From assembly GCF_007678455.1 (NCBI RefSeq), contig NZ_VEEP01000003.1, positions 1 through 64,000 of the forward strand: a DNA stretch of 64,000 nt. The letters are read 5' to 3'. Below the pieces are notes generated by a model, which saw nothing but the letters and a program-made list of their open reading frames with translations, had not been told where the DNA came from and made no database searches. Within the stretch, counting starts at the first letter, position 1; every line of letters starts with the position of its first letter. The position numbers were made by a program, and so were the translations under genes. Source of the DNA: Cytobacillus oceanisediminis 2691. GTDB taxonomy: Bacteria > Bacillota > Bacilli > Bacillales > Cytobacillaceae. Below are positions 43,479 to 52,828 of this stretch, piece after piece.

Positions 43479-44063
43479 TCAATCATTAGATTTTTGGCTC
43501 TCACAGTCTGCGCCCGAACAACCTGTAAAATTTATAACTAAAAAACCTCTAACTGAAACAATTTGTCTGCCACAAACATCAGTTATAACTGTTGGAGTAA
43601 AAAATGTTGCTCCCCCAAAAGAATAACAGTCATCGACACAGGATTCTTGCCCACACGTATATCCAATTATTTGATCAACACAGACAGTCGTATAAAAATT
43701 TAATGGTGATCCCTGATTTGGAAAGAGTGGTTGATTGGCGATCACGTTAAGTGCACTTATATTAACTTTTAAGCAGCCAACTAAATGTACAGACTCAAGA
43801 AATACAGAACATTGCAGTGGGTTGCCTCGGCATGGATTTGGTATTTCCACTGGTTCTGCCACTGTTTCAAGTAAGCATTTCAATTGCGAAACGTCTACAC
43901 TAAAATTTGAAAACCCTGCAGAATTAAATGTAAAGCCGTCTGGAACAACTGCAGTGGCACAGAAGTCCACCGTATTTTCACATTCTAACTGTTGTGTTGC
44001 AACAGGCTCTTCCACTATTTCACCCTTATGGTTAAAATGAACAGCACCTTCTTCCGCTCCCAC
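43479..44063 (-). CDS. Cysteine-rich hypothetical protein, possibly spore-surface
   Basis: 194 aa, about 13 cysteines spread along the chain (for example NPCRGNPLQC, TCGQESCVDDC, GCSGADCES), few charges, many Val/Phe/Thr: a beta-rich, disulfide-prone protein. No signal peptide. Such composition is typical of spore coat or exosporium proteins of Bacillaceae, but I do not recognise a family. GTG start with GGAAGGGA upstream. The gene ends only about 20 bases before the T-box promoter. Confidence 0.7.
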   Translation of the reverse strand: MGAEEGAVHFNHKGEIVEEPVATQQLECENTVDFCATAVVPDGFTFNSAGFSNFSVDVSQLKCLLETVAEPVEIPNPCRGNPLQCSVFLESVHLVGCLKVNISALNVIANQPLFPNQGSPLNFYTTVCVDQIIGYTCGQESCVDDCYSFGGATFFTPTVITDVCGRQIVSVRGFLVINFTGCSGADCESQKSND

Positions 44064-44148
44064 AAAATCAGTCCCTTCCTAAAAAATGTCCTTATATATA
44101 AGTATGCAGGAAAGAAAGAAGTGAAAGGGACAAAGATACAATTATCAA

Positions 44149-44189
44149 CAAACAAAAATGTCGTGGGTTTCCACGACATTTTTGTTTGT
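44149..44189. terminator. Bidirectional intrinsic terminator after livF
   Basis: AAAAATGTCGTGG and CCACGACATTTTT form a perfect stem around GTTT; extended by AAC/GTT, with T-runs in both directions. Confidence 0.9.
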
Positions 44190-44249
44190 TATTCACCAAA
44201 GGAAAGCTATCCTGCTCTTGCCAAGACCTGTAATTAGAATACATATCCA

Positions 44250-44952
44250 TTAACTTGATTTCCGTCCAAGATAGGCCTCCATGATCCGCGGGTCGGTCAA
44301 AAGGTCACTGGATTTTCCTTCTGCGACAATTTTTCCTGTTTCAAGCACATATCCATAATCAGAAATACGGAGAGCCTGCCTTGCATTCTGTTCCACAAGG
44401 AGAACGGTTGTCCCTGTTTTGTTAATCTCCTTGATGATCTTGAAAATGTCGGCAACAACAAGTGGAGCCAGTCCCATTGAAGGTTCATCTAGCAATAAAA
44501 GTTTTGGTCGGCTCAAGATTGCCCTCGCGATTGCAAGCATTTGCTGTTGTCCTCCAGAGAGGGTCCCACCCAGTTGCTGCTGCCTTTCCTCTAGTATCGG
44601 GAATCTATCCATCACTTTTTCAATATCATGTTTAATCTCATGATCCTTGCGGTGATAGGCACCCATTTCTAGATTTTCGAGCACCGTCATACCTGAAAGA
44701 ATTTGCCTTCCTTCAGGAACAAGGGCAATTCCTGTTCGCACCAGCTGATCCGGCCGCCTTCCTGTTACATCCTCTCCAAGAAATTCTACCTTTCCCTCCT
44801 GCGGTTTTAAAAGGCCGCAGATCGTTTTCATTGTAGTGGATTTACCAGCACCATTTGCACCAAGGATGGTAACAATGCTGCCTTCCTCAACCTCAAGACT
44901 TATATTTTTCAGCACACTGATTTTTCCATAGGAAGTAGAAATACCCTGAACC

Positions 44953-44960
<8 letters not shown>
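44250..44960 (-). CDS. livF: Branched-chain amino acid ABC transporter, ATP-binding protein LivF
   Basis: 236 aa. Walker A GANGAGKST, LivF-type ALVPEGRQILSGMTVLENLEMG, signature LSGGQQQ, Walker B LLLLDEPSMGLAP and switch His region. ATG 44960 is preferred: GGAGG lies about nine bases upstream, inside the end of livG, which it overlaps by eight bases; a longer frame to 45077 is a shadow. Last gene of the liv operon; energises import of Leu/Ile/Val or similar together with LivG. Confidence 0.93.
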
Positions 44961-45697
<737 letters not shown>

Positions 45698-45726
<29 letters not shown>

Positions 45727-46675
45727 GCTCTTTCCCCCTTTTCTTCGTTTTCATCTTCAGCCATTTAAGAAGATGAACGTCAATGAGTCCCTGAGGACGG
45801 ACAGCCATCATGATGAGGATAATCAAACCATAAATCATATAACGGTACTCACTGATAAAGCGAAGAACTTCAGGCATGACAGTTAAAAAGAATGCTCCAA
45901 AAACCGGCCCCCAAATGACCTCGCTGCCACCAAACACTGCAAAAATCAAAATCTCTACTGCCCTATGGTAAGCAAAGTCAGCCGGACTGATATAGGCAAG
46001 CACGTGAGCATACAAGGCTCCAGCAAATCCGGAAAGCAAAGCCCCCTGTGTAAAAGCAAGAACTTTAAAGTAAGTGATATTGATCCCCATTGATTCAGCT
46101 GCCTTTTCATCCAATTTGATGGCAGCAAACGCCCGCCCGATCCGAGAGCGGTTTTGTCTTCTGAAAAACCAGACAATCCCCGTCACAATGAATAATAAGA
46201 GCAGAAAAACCATCAAAAAAATGAATTGATTGTTTTGCAAACCTATCATCCCCGGGTCAAAGCCCACTTCCTTAAAATTTCTGAGGATTTCCCTCCCAAG
46301 ATGTGGAATACCAGATAACCCAATAGATCCTTTCGTCAAAGACTCCCAGTTTACTAAAACAACACGGAGGACTTCTCCAAATCCGAGAGTAACGATGGCC
46401 AAATAAACTCCTTGAAGCCTAAGTGTCGGAATTCCAATAATAATACCGAACAACCCTGCCATAAGTGTCCCGGCTAAAATGCCAACCAGGATCGAAATAT
46501 CGAAGTTCAATGTCAAAAGCGCCGATGTATAGGCACCTATTCCCATGAACCCTGCATTTGCGAGTGAAAGTTGGCCGGTAGCAAGTGTGATATAAATGCT
46601 TATGCCAAGTATGACATTGATCAAAATAAATGAAGCCACCTGTAAATAGTATGGATTGATAAGTTCTCCAAGCAT
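45698..46675 (-). CDS. livM: Branched-chain amino acid ABC transporter, permease LivM
   Basis: 325 aa with about nine hydrophobic segments. Family motifs: NAGFMGIGAYTSAL, GIPTLRLQGVYLAIVTLGFG, FKVLAFTQGALLSGFAGALY (the EAA-like coupling region) and FGGSEVIWGPVFGAFFLT. The C-terminus is basic. Lies 12 bp after livH. One of the two transmembrane subunits. Confidence 0.94.
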
Positions 46676-46687
46676 TGGTTCACCTTC

Positions 46688-47563
46688 TTACGCCGAAATT
46701 TTTTGGCCGAATAATCCCTGCGGCCTAATCAGGAGAATGACAATGATTGCCACAAAGGCAATTGCATCCCGATAGCCCGAGTCTCCGTACACCACAATGA
46801 AGGTTTCCGCCAATCCAAGGATCAGGCCGCCTGCCATCGCACCCTTGACATTTCCCATTCCACCGAGAATGATAATGGCCAATCCTTTTAAGCCAATAGA
46901 TAAGCCCATTTGAGGGGTGACTGAGTTAAACGCCATTCCGACCAGGATTCCTGCAATTCCCCCCATAGCCGAAGCGATAATGACAGTCATGGTGATTGTC
47001 TTTTTCGTATTGACTCCAAGAAGACTGGCCGTTTCAAGGTTCTCTGCCGTCGCCCTAAGAGCTTTGCCTGCTTTTGTCTTCCCAAGCCAATACGATAGTG
47101 TGTACATTAAAATAACAGAAATCATAAAAATGACAATTTGGACCAGATACACTGTTATAGATCCAATCTGGAAGCTGATTTCCGCAAAAGAATTATTGAA
47201 GGGATGGTTTCCTGCCCCAAATAAATGGTGGGATAAGTTTTCAAGCAAGATGGAAACACCAATGGTACTGATTAAAGGGGCAAGATGTGAAACTCCCTGT
47301 TTATTTCGCAGTGGTCTCAATGCAAAGCGCTCCAGTAAGTAGCCCATTATCCCAGTCACCAAAACAGCGGCTGCGAAAGCAAGCCATAGTGGCCCTTTGA
47401 AAGTGGAGGTTACAATAACTCCTATAAAAGCTCCAAACATGAATATTTCACCATGGGCCATATTGATGATGCCAAGCACCCCAAATACGAGTGTAAAGCC
47501 GAGTGCCACAATGGCATAAATGCTGCCCAGGGTAATACCGTTGATTAACTGTTCGATTAACAT
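46688..47563 (-). CDS. livH: Branched-chain amino acid ABC transporter, permease LivH
   Basis: 291 aa with eight to nine hydrophobic segments. The N-terminal GITLGSIYAIVALGFTLVFG and INMAHGE, and the later LKGLAIIILGGMGNVKGAMA, are hallmarks of LivH. Pairs with LivM to form the membrane channel. It is preceded by a hairpin that separates it from the binding-protein gene. Confidence 0.94.
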   Translation of the reverse strand: MLIEQLINGITLGSIYAIVALGFTLVFGVLGIINMAHGEIFMFGAFIGVIVTSTFKGPLWLAFAAAVLVTGIMGYLLERFALRPLRNKQGVSHLAPLISTIGVSILLENLSHHLFGAGNHPFNNSFAEISFQIGSITVYLVQIVIFMISVILMYTLSYWLGKTKAGKALRATAENLETASLLGVNTKKTITMTVIIASAMGGIAGILVGMAFNSVTPQMGLSIGLKGLAIIILGGMGNVKGAMAGGLILGLAETFIVVYGDSGYRDAIAFVAIIVILLIRPQGLFGQKISA

Positions 47564-47594
47564 GGCATCTCACCTTCTGAATTAAAAGAAATTT

Positions 47595-47620
47595 CCATCA
47601 GCGGATTATTCCGCTGATGG
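47595..47620 (-). terminator. Attenuator/stabilising hairpin between binding-protein gene and livH
   Basis: CCATCAGCGG and CCGCTGATGG are perfectly complementary around six bases; on the minus strand AAATTTCTTTT follows, a weak T-run. Such hairpins usually let the binding-protein mRNA outnumber the permease message. Confidence 0.75.
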
Positions 47621-47633
47621 ATCTTAGGGATGA

Positions 47634-48788
47634 CTATTCAAAAACCTTGAACTTGCCTTCGTCAATTACAAGTACAGTAGGCTCCATTACAACATCTCCG
47701 TCCTTATCAAACGAAAAGTTTCCAAGGATCCCCTGAAAATCTTTGGTTTCCGCTAATGCATCTCGAACTGCATCCCGGTCTGCCTCTCCAGCCTTCTTTA
47801 ACGCTCCAGCCATAATATAAAGAGCGTCATACGCCTGTGCAGCAAACTGGTCGGGCTTTTTGCCGTATTTATCTTCATACGTTTTTACGAAGTCCTGTAC
47901 TTTCTTATCGTCTTTTTCACCATACCAGGGAGTTGCCACAATCAAGCCGTTGGCAGCATCACCAGCAATTTTGATCACTTCAGGAGAGTTGAAACCATTC
48001 CCGCCGACAAACGGAACATCAATTCCCATTTTACGTGCCTGGTCCATAATGACCGCACCTTCGTTATAAAGAGCGGAAGCCAGGATTAGATCCGGTTTCA
48101 AACTTTTAATCTTCGTCAATTGTGCATTATAGTCAGATTGACCTTTTTGGAAGGTCTCAATGGTCAAGATTTCAAGCCCCTTCTCTTCAGCTGCCTTTTT
48201 CATCGTATCGAATCCTGACTTTGTAAACACATCATCATTTCCATATAAGATTGCTACTTTTTTAGCGTCATACTTTTCAATCGCTTTATCGATCGCTGCT
48301 GGAATAGCCAGTGCTTCAGGAAGAGAATTACGGAATACATATTCACCAATTTGCGGAATTCCTTCTGCAGTAGTAGATGTTCCCATAATCGGCACCCCAT
48401 TCAGGTCCGCTTCAGGACCAACTACATTCATCTCGGTACTTAGGGTTGGCCCAATAATAGCCGTCACATTTTCGGAATTCATCAATTTCTGCGCAGCGGT
48501 TAATGCCTGATCCTGCTTACCTGAGGAATCCTCAATGACGAGGTTGATCTCTACTTCTCCCTTTTTATTAATTTCTTCACTTGCAAGGTTCAGCCCGTTT
48601 GTAATTGCTTCACCATAGGCCGCTCCCGGTCCGCTGATATAGGATATAACTCCGATATCAGCTGTTACTTTTCCTCCTGCCCCGTTTGCCTCCTTTTCTA
48701 CAGATGACTGGGCACCCCCACAAGCCGACAACAATAGCAGACTTGATAAGGTCGTAAACTGGGCAAATCTTCTAAATTGCTTTCTCAT
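47634..48788 (-). CDS. Branched-chain amino acid ABC transporter, substrate-binding lipoprotein (LivJ/LivK type)
   Basis: 384 aa. Lipoprotein signal with lipobox LLSAC, Cys23, then a type I periplasmic-binding fold: DIGVISYISGPGAAYGEAIT, GPTLSTEMNVVGPEAD, PIMGTSTTAEGIPQ (ligand Ser/Thr), VAILYGNDDVFTKSG. Binds the amino acid outside the membrane and hands it to LivHM. First gene of the operon; GAGGGG upstream. Whether the ligand is Leu/Ile/Val or another amide or amino acid cannot be told. Confidence 0.92.
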   Translation of the reverse strand: MRKQFRRFAQFTTLSSLLLLSACGGAQSSVEKEANGAGGKVTADIGVISYISGPGAAYGEAITNGLNLASEEINKKGEVEINLVIEDSSGKQDQALTAAQKLMNSENVTAIIGPTLSTEMNVVGPEADLNGVPIMGTSTTAEGIPQIGEYVFRNSLPEALAIPAAIDKAIEKYDAKKVAILYGNDDVFTKSGFDTMKKAAEEKGLEILTIETFQKGQSDYNAQLTKIKSLKPDLILASALYNEGAVIMDQARKMGIDVPFVGGNGFNSPEVIKIAGDAANGLIVATPWYGEKDDKKVQDFVKTYEDKYGKKPDQFAAQAYDALYIMAGALKKAGEADRDAVRDALAETKDFQGILGNFSFDKDGDVVMEPTVLVIDEGKFKVFE

Positions 48789-48955
48789 TCACATATTTCC
48801 CCTCTCTTTTTTTGAAAAATTATAATATTCTAAACTATATAACAATTAAAATACAAATCTTTTACAAAGTAAAGGCTAATAAAAAGAATTTTCTATTAAG
48901 TAATTTATTTAAACTAACCATCTAGATTAGGTAAGGTAACCAGAAAAAAAGAAGT

Positions 48956-48976
48956 AAAAAAAGGAACCTCCTTAAA
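48956..48976 (-). terminator. Small intrinsic terminator
   Basis: On the minus strand AAGGA-GGT-TCCTT is followed by TTTTT. It lies after the gene remnant ending at 48997. Confidence 0.5.
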
Positions 48977-48996
48977 TAAGAAGACTCCTTATCAGT

Positions 48997-49135
48997 TTAT
49001 TTTTTAAGAACACATCCTCCTAGTTCATTAATCTCATTTTGAGTAACACGAGTATGCAGTGATTTAATTTTTTCACTTTCCCTATTTAGCGACCTACAAT
49101 TACATGGGGATAACCCCACTGATTCCAAGTAATAA
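48997..49135 (-). pseudogene. Remnant of a small gene related to the 49-aa protein at 49598
   Basis: An open stretch without a usable start ends ... EKIKSLHTRVTQNEINELGG and then CVLKK-stop. It shares the pattern I(E/K)S.HTRV with the 49-aa protein at 49598-49747, and it has a terminator behind it. I read it as a decayed paralog. The rest of 48789-49241 shows only the expected livJ/K promoter area and terminators. Confidence 0.35.
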
Positions 49136-49186
49136 AGGAAATCCAAAACGGATCAGAAATTTATTCAATTTGCCTTCCGTTTAAAA

Positions 49187-49221
49187 ACAAAAAAGCGTCA
49201 ATCCACTTTCTGGATCAACGC
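49187..49221 (-). terminator. Intrinsic terminator of the frameshifted basic small gene
   Basis: GCGTCAATCCA and TGGATCAACGC pair with one mismatch around CTTTC; on the minus strand six T residues follow. Confidence 0.8.
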
Positions 49222-49241
49222 ACAATTTTCGCTAGTGTTTA

Positions 49242-49404
49242 CTAATTTTCGGATAGTTCATCTTTTGAAGCATCTTGATGTTTTACACCTTTACTTTTAT
49301 AGGGTTTTGCACTCTTTTTTTTTATTTGCACTTGCTTGCCAGCGATTCCAGCCTTTTTTGCCTGTACCTCTGCCTGTTCCGCTCTTACCCTTATCTTTAC
49401 TCAA
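49242..49404 (-). pseudogene. Small basic protein (DUF3934-like), frame broken in an A9 tract
   Basis: TTG 49404 with GGAG eight bases upstream begins SKDKGKSGTGRGTGKKGWNR, then WQASANKKK. At a run of nine A residues (minus strand; nine T at 49315-49323) the frame leaves for a quick stop, but one base fewer would continue SAKPYKSKGVKHQDASKDEL to a TAG at 49242, the sequence I expect for this family. So either one A was gained (mutation or base-calling error) or the ribosome/polymerase slips there. Terminator and ribosome binding site are intact. Family assignment is from memory and tentative. Confidence 0.6.
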
Positions 49405-49520
49405 AAAATCAACTCCATATTCTTGTACGTTCCTTGTTTAGTTTTATCCGTTTTTCATTAGTAAAAACCAAACTGATCGAAGTATTATCATATACCAGTC
49501 GGCTCCTATTTTCTATAATA

Positions 49521-49559
49521 AAAAATAAAGCAGTTCAATTCACCTGGAATTGGACTGCT
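49521..49559 (-). terminator. Intrinsic terminator of the 49-aa gene
   Basis: AGCAGTTCAATTC and GAATTGGACTGCT pair with one mismatch; on the minus strand TTATTTTTTATT follows. Confidence 0.8.
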
Positions 49560-49597
49560 GATCGTTTTGATATTTAAAATTCTGAGTTATATACTTT

Positions 49598-49747
49598 TTA
49601 ATGTACTCGAATGATTTCATAGATATCTTCATCGTGATGAACTCTTGTATGCTTTGATTCGATTCTTTCAAATTCCTCATTTCCGACCTTTGGCAAAGTG
49701 TCACCTAACAACCAGTTTCTGAATTCATAGATAATGTCTGCTAACAT
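49598..49747 (-). CDS. Small acidic-to-neutral protein (49 aa)
   Basis: ATG 49747 with GGGAGG seven bases upstream; stop TAA 49598. The product begins MLADIIYEFRNWLLGDTLPK and ends in SKHTRVHHDEDIYEIIRVH. It has its own terminator and a related remnant 500 bases downstream, which argues for a real gene. No function known. Confidence 0.65.
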   Translation of the reverse strand: MLADIIYEFRNWLLGDTLPKVGNEEFERIESKHTRVHHDEDIYEIIRVH

Positions 49748-49972
49748 CGTAATTCCTCCCGGAAATGGTTCTTATTTTTTTACACTCTCATTATACTTGT
49801 GAATAGTTTCACATGTAAAGCGCTTTCATTATATCCGGAATAGCAAAATAATATAGAATTATGAGAAACTTATCAAACATAAGACACTCAATTTATCTGT
49901 CACTATTACAACTACAAGAATAATCCTCCAAAATTCGAACAAAATACATATGATTAAAAAGGAGGTATTTAC

Positions 49973-50098
49973 ATGCCAAATCAAAATGATAACAAGTTCA
50001 GGAAAATCCAATCTGAAAGTTTCAAGCAAGGGAAATCGCAAGAGGAATACGCAGCTGAGCTAGAAATGAACAAGTTAAAAGCACAAAAGAGGAAGTAA
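49973..50098 (+). CDS. Small charged protein (41 aa)
   Basis: ATG 49973 is preceded by AAAAAGGAGG, one of the best ribosome binding sites in the window. The product is Gln/Lys/Glu-rich (FKQGKSQEEYAAELEMNK, then LKAQKRK) and resembles in style the small spore or stress proteins of Bacillus, without a family I can name. A bidirectional terminator follows. Confidence 0.65.
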   Translation: MPNQNDNKFRKIQSESFKQGKSQEEYAAELEMNKLKAQKRK

Positions 50099-50127
50099 GG
50101 AGCACTTTCTTTTTTAGAAGTGGTGAA

Positions 50128-50156
50128 AAAATGCCGTGGCATCACCACGGCATTTT
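50128..50156. terminator. Bidirectional intrinsic terminator
   Basis: AAAATGCCGTGG and CCACGGCATTTT form a perfect 12-bp stem with a CATCA loop between convergent genes. Confidence 0.92.
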
Positions 50157-50163
50157 GATATTT

Positions 50164-51702
50164 TTATTCACCCTTCAATAATGGGATATCCACCTCAACA
50201 TCTAAACGGGTGAGAACCTTACCAAGTGTCTCAAGCCCGGACTTCGGATTGATTTTCATCTCTAGATAATATACATCCCTAGAAATTTGTGATTGATAAG
50301 TATGAAGCTGAGTAAATGGTCTTTGATCTGGATGGAAGGGCTGGAGCGCAATGGCATAACGCTTGCCAATATCGGTAGATCCAAGGATAATGCCTGCTTT
50401 TACCAGGTTGTGCAGAGGAAGACGATTGTCTTCCATCCACTTCATCGCTTCCTTCCAAATTGCCGGAACGCTAGAACCTTCAATAACAGATTGATTACCA
50501 TCCAGCTTTACTTTTACGTATAATGATTCCCACTTCTTGAAGCTCTTTCGCTCTGTTGAACTATTGTCATCTGCTTGGACTGTGTGGTTTGTAACCCTGG
50601 CCTTCAGCTGATCGAATAACTTCTCAACAGTCCCGACTCCAACATTGTCATACTTCGCTAAAATCACAAGCTCCATTGGAAGCTGGCTGACAGTATAAAT
50701 CTGGTCTTCATTCAACTGTCTCAACAAACTTGGAATCCCCGTGAATTCCTCAGCAGTCAGTGGAACTTTCTTCAACTCATCTGTCACGACAAGATGATTC
50801 GCTTTGTAAAAGAAAAACAATTCGCCCTGGCGCTTCAGTGTCAGGTTCCTCCGCACTTTCTCTTCTTCGATAAAAACACCAAGCTCGTCGAAAAACTGCT
50901 CATCATTTTTTTCACTGTAACGCTTCACATTCTTATGCAGGCCTTCCAGGTTACCTGGCAGTTCACTAATGATTCGAGCCTCCTGCTCTGCACCAAGTCG
51001 AATCAAAAAAGTTTCGGACTTATCGAAACGCTGGGGCAACAGAAATGCATCACGCAGAAAATAAGGAATTTCAAGAGATCTTCCTTTATAAGTGATCGTC
51101 CTGATTGGCGTAAAACCCGGTGTCTCCTGAACTTCGATTGCTATCGGCGCAGCAACTGCCGCGGCCACTTCCTCCATTGCCTGCGTCTCAGCTTGTTGTA
51201 CTGGCGGGTTCTTCAATAGTTCTTCCAAACCCTTCAACCTGATCTCTAGCTCTGTCATATCGAACACTTTTTCTGTCTGTGGAGAAGGATCCTGATATTC
51301 CGGCACTGCTGATTCAATTGGACCGTATACCTCGACATACCATTTAACGATGCTATACAAAGCTTCCCATGACAAAAGCGCCTCAGAATAGCGAAACATT
51401 CGCGCATCATGTGCTGCCTGGTTTCCCAATCTCCGAACCAAGTGCAGCGCATCTCGAATCTCAGGAATCAAATATCCCTGATCATTGAGCAAATCCAGCC
51501 TTTCTTTCAAACCAGTCCGGGCATCCTCTGAAATTCCCTCTAGTTTGGTCACCTGCTGCAAAATATTTTCAATAAATACCCTTGAATGAGTCAGCATCGT
51601 TCTTGGACTAGAGAAAATACTATTTTCAAGTTCCCTGGCCAGCAATGCCAGTTCCTTTGAAAGCGGCTCTAAAAATTGATAGAAATATGTATAAGAATTC
51701 AT
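50164..51702 (-). CDS. DUF4145/HEPN-like protein with C-terminal HhH-like segment
   Basis: 512 aa, soluble. Residues 1-125 match the DUF4145 helical fold, related to HEPN; the conserved VRRLGNQAAHD gives R91-x6-H98, the RX4-6H type motif that in active HEPN proteins is an RNase site. A Glu/Ala-rich linker (about 150-195) and an uncharacterised middle domain follow; residues about 345-385 (LAKYDNVGVGTVEKLFDQL) look like a helix-hairpin-helix as in the RNA polymerase alpha C-terminus. The DUF4145 module occurs in type I restriction HsdR subunits. No methylase or helicase is adjacent. Function unknown. Confidence 0.65.
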   Translation of the reverse strand: MNSYTYFYQFLEPLSKELALLARELENSIFSSPRTMLTHSRVFIENILQQVTKLEGISEDARTGLKERLDLLNDQGYLIPEIRDALHLVRRLGNQAAHDARMFRYSEALLSWEALYSIVKWYVEVYGPIESAVPEYQDPSPQTEKVFDMTELEIRLKGLEELLKNPPVQQAETQAMEEVAAAVAAPIAIEVQETPGFTPIRTITYKGRSLEIPYFLRDAFLLPQRFDKSETFLIRLGAEQEARIISELPGNLEGLHKNVKRYSEKNDEQFFDELGVFIEEEKVRRNLTLKRQGELFFFYKANHLVVTDELKKVPLTAEEFTGIPSLLRQLNEDQIYTVSQLPMELVILAKYDNVGVGTVEKLFDQLKARVTNHTVQADDNSSTERKSFKKWESLYVKVKLDGNQSVIEGSSVPAIWKEAMKWMEDNRLPLHNLVKAGIILGSTDIGKRYAIALQPFHPDQRPFTQLHTYQSQISRDVYYLEMKINPKSGLETLGKVLTRLDVEVDIPLLKGE

Positions 51703-51934
51703 TTTTTGCTCCCTCGATTTTAGTCTCCTCTGATTTTATCATATTAATTCTTCTTTGATAGGCTCACCCGGAAATTGGGAACAGTAAGATGACGTTAAAA
51801 ATCAGTAAATAAATTGATTAACAAGGTCCAGAAACTTATTTACAAAAGGTTATCAATTCTCGTGTTTAGTATGGTTTTCATCTACATAATTTTTTATGAA
51901 CAGGGCAATTTAAAGGTCAGGAGGCGGGATACAC

Positions 51935-52453
51935 ATGAAAGATAGATCCATATTGAATATCTTGACTTTAATTGGTCTTTTCGGAAGCATCTTTTTTTTG
52001 TCGAGAAAAAAATATAAATTTAAAGACTGGGTTCTTATTTATTTTATAAAGACTCTGGTCTCTACGATTTTTGACGGTCCAGTTATAAAAAGAAAATATG
52101 TTAAATACCCACATCGCTATTTCCCGAAATTTTTCGATTCCAACATTGTTTTTTTGTATGTCCTGTTTCCTTTAACATGTGTGATGTATAATCAATTCAC
52201 TAACAAAATGGATACCTTAAAGTCTATATTATGTGTTCCACTATTTAGTGGACCGATGACCATTTTGGAGCATTGGCTTGAAAAGAACACTGGTTTAGTT
52301 AAATATCATAAAGGGTGGAATAGCTATATTACCTTTATGGTTCTTTCCTTTACTTTTTTGTTGGTTAAAGGGTCCATAAAGGGAATTCTTTTATTGGATC
52401 AAAAATTCAACAATCCCTCAAAAATTGAAAACCAAGATGTCCTACCTAAATAA
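51935..52453 (+). CDS. CBO0543-like integral membrane protein
   Basis: 172 aa with four to five hydrophobic segments. The pattern YVKYPHRYFPKFF in the loop and W(L)EKNTGLVKYHKGWNSY before the last helix are typical of the CBO0543 family, whose function is unknown. GGAGG lies about twelve bases before the ATG. Monocistronic. Confidence 0.7.
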   Translation: MKDRSILNILTLIGLFGSIFFLSRKKYKFKDWVLIYFIKTLVSTIFDGPVIKRKYVKYPHRYFPKFFDSNIVFLYVLFPLTCVMYNQFTNKMDTLKSILCVPLFSGPMTILEHWLEKNTGLVKYHKGWNSYITFMVLSFTFLLVKGSIKGILLLDQKFNNPSKIENQDVLPK

Positions 52454-52480
52454 GGTACTATTCTGTTCTAAGATGAAAAT

Positions 52481-52510
52481 AAAAAAATCCCTCGATATCT
52501 CGAGAGATTT
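52481..52510 (-). terminator. Intrinsic terminator of the zinc-ribbon gene
   Basis: AAATCTCTCGA and TCGAGGGATTT pair on the minus strand (one G-T pair) around GATA, followed by TTTTATT. Confidence 0.85.
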
Positions 52511-52515
52511 CACTA

Positions 52516-52755
52516 TTAAGCATATTGAACTCCTGCAGCTTTTACTTTATTGATATCGCCGGAACTGCATGGGGTAACGCCGTATGTCATGCCACAGTTC
52601 GGGCAATTAGTGATTACCGTTTCCATCGTGAACATTTCACCACATTCACAAGCAATTCGGTGTGCGACACGCGGTTTGATTTTTTCTTTTCCTTTGCTTT
52701 TCACATGGTCGACAATAGCTTTGCCATCTTCCAATCGAGAACATCCACAGCTCAT
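52516..52755 (-). CDS. Small zinc-ribbon-like protein (79 aa)
   Basis: ATG 52755 with AAAGGAG eight bases upstream. Cysteine pairs MSCGC at the N-terminus, then ACECGEMF and TNCPNCGMTYG, can form a zinc ribbon; a further Cys lies in TPCSS. Basic central segment (SKGKEKIKPRVAHR). Role unknown, probably a structural or nucleic-acid-binding zinc protein. A longer upstream extension in frame lacks a ribosome binding site. Confidence 0.75.
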   Translation of the reverse strand: MSCGCSRLEDGKAIVDHVKSKGKEKIKPRVAHRIACECGEMFTMETVITNCPNCGMTYGVTPCSSGDINKVKAAGVQYA

Positions 52756-52828
52756 GAAAAAAACTCCTTTATGCTTGATTAACACTATTACCATAGCACA
52801 AAGGATTCATGCGGGGGTATAGCAAAAG

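Noticed and set aside
48885-48905. CodY box upstream of the Liv operon
   Set aside because: Only the first half (AATTTTCT) matches the consensus; the second half does not, so I do not claim regulation.
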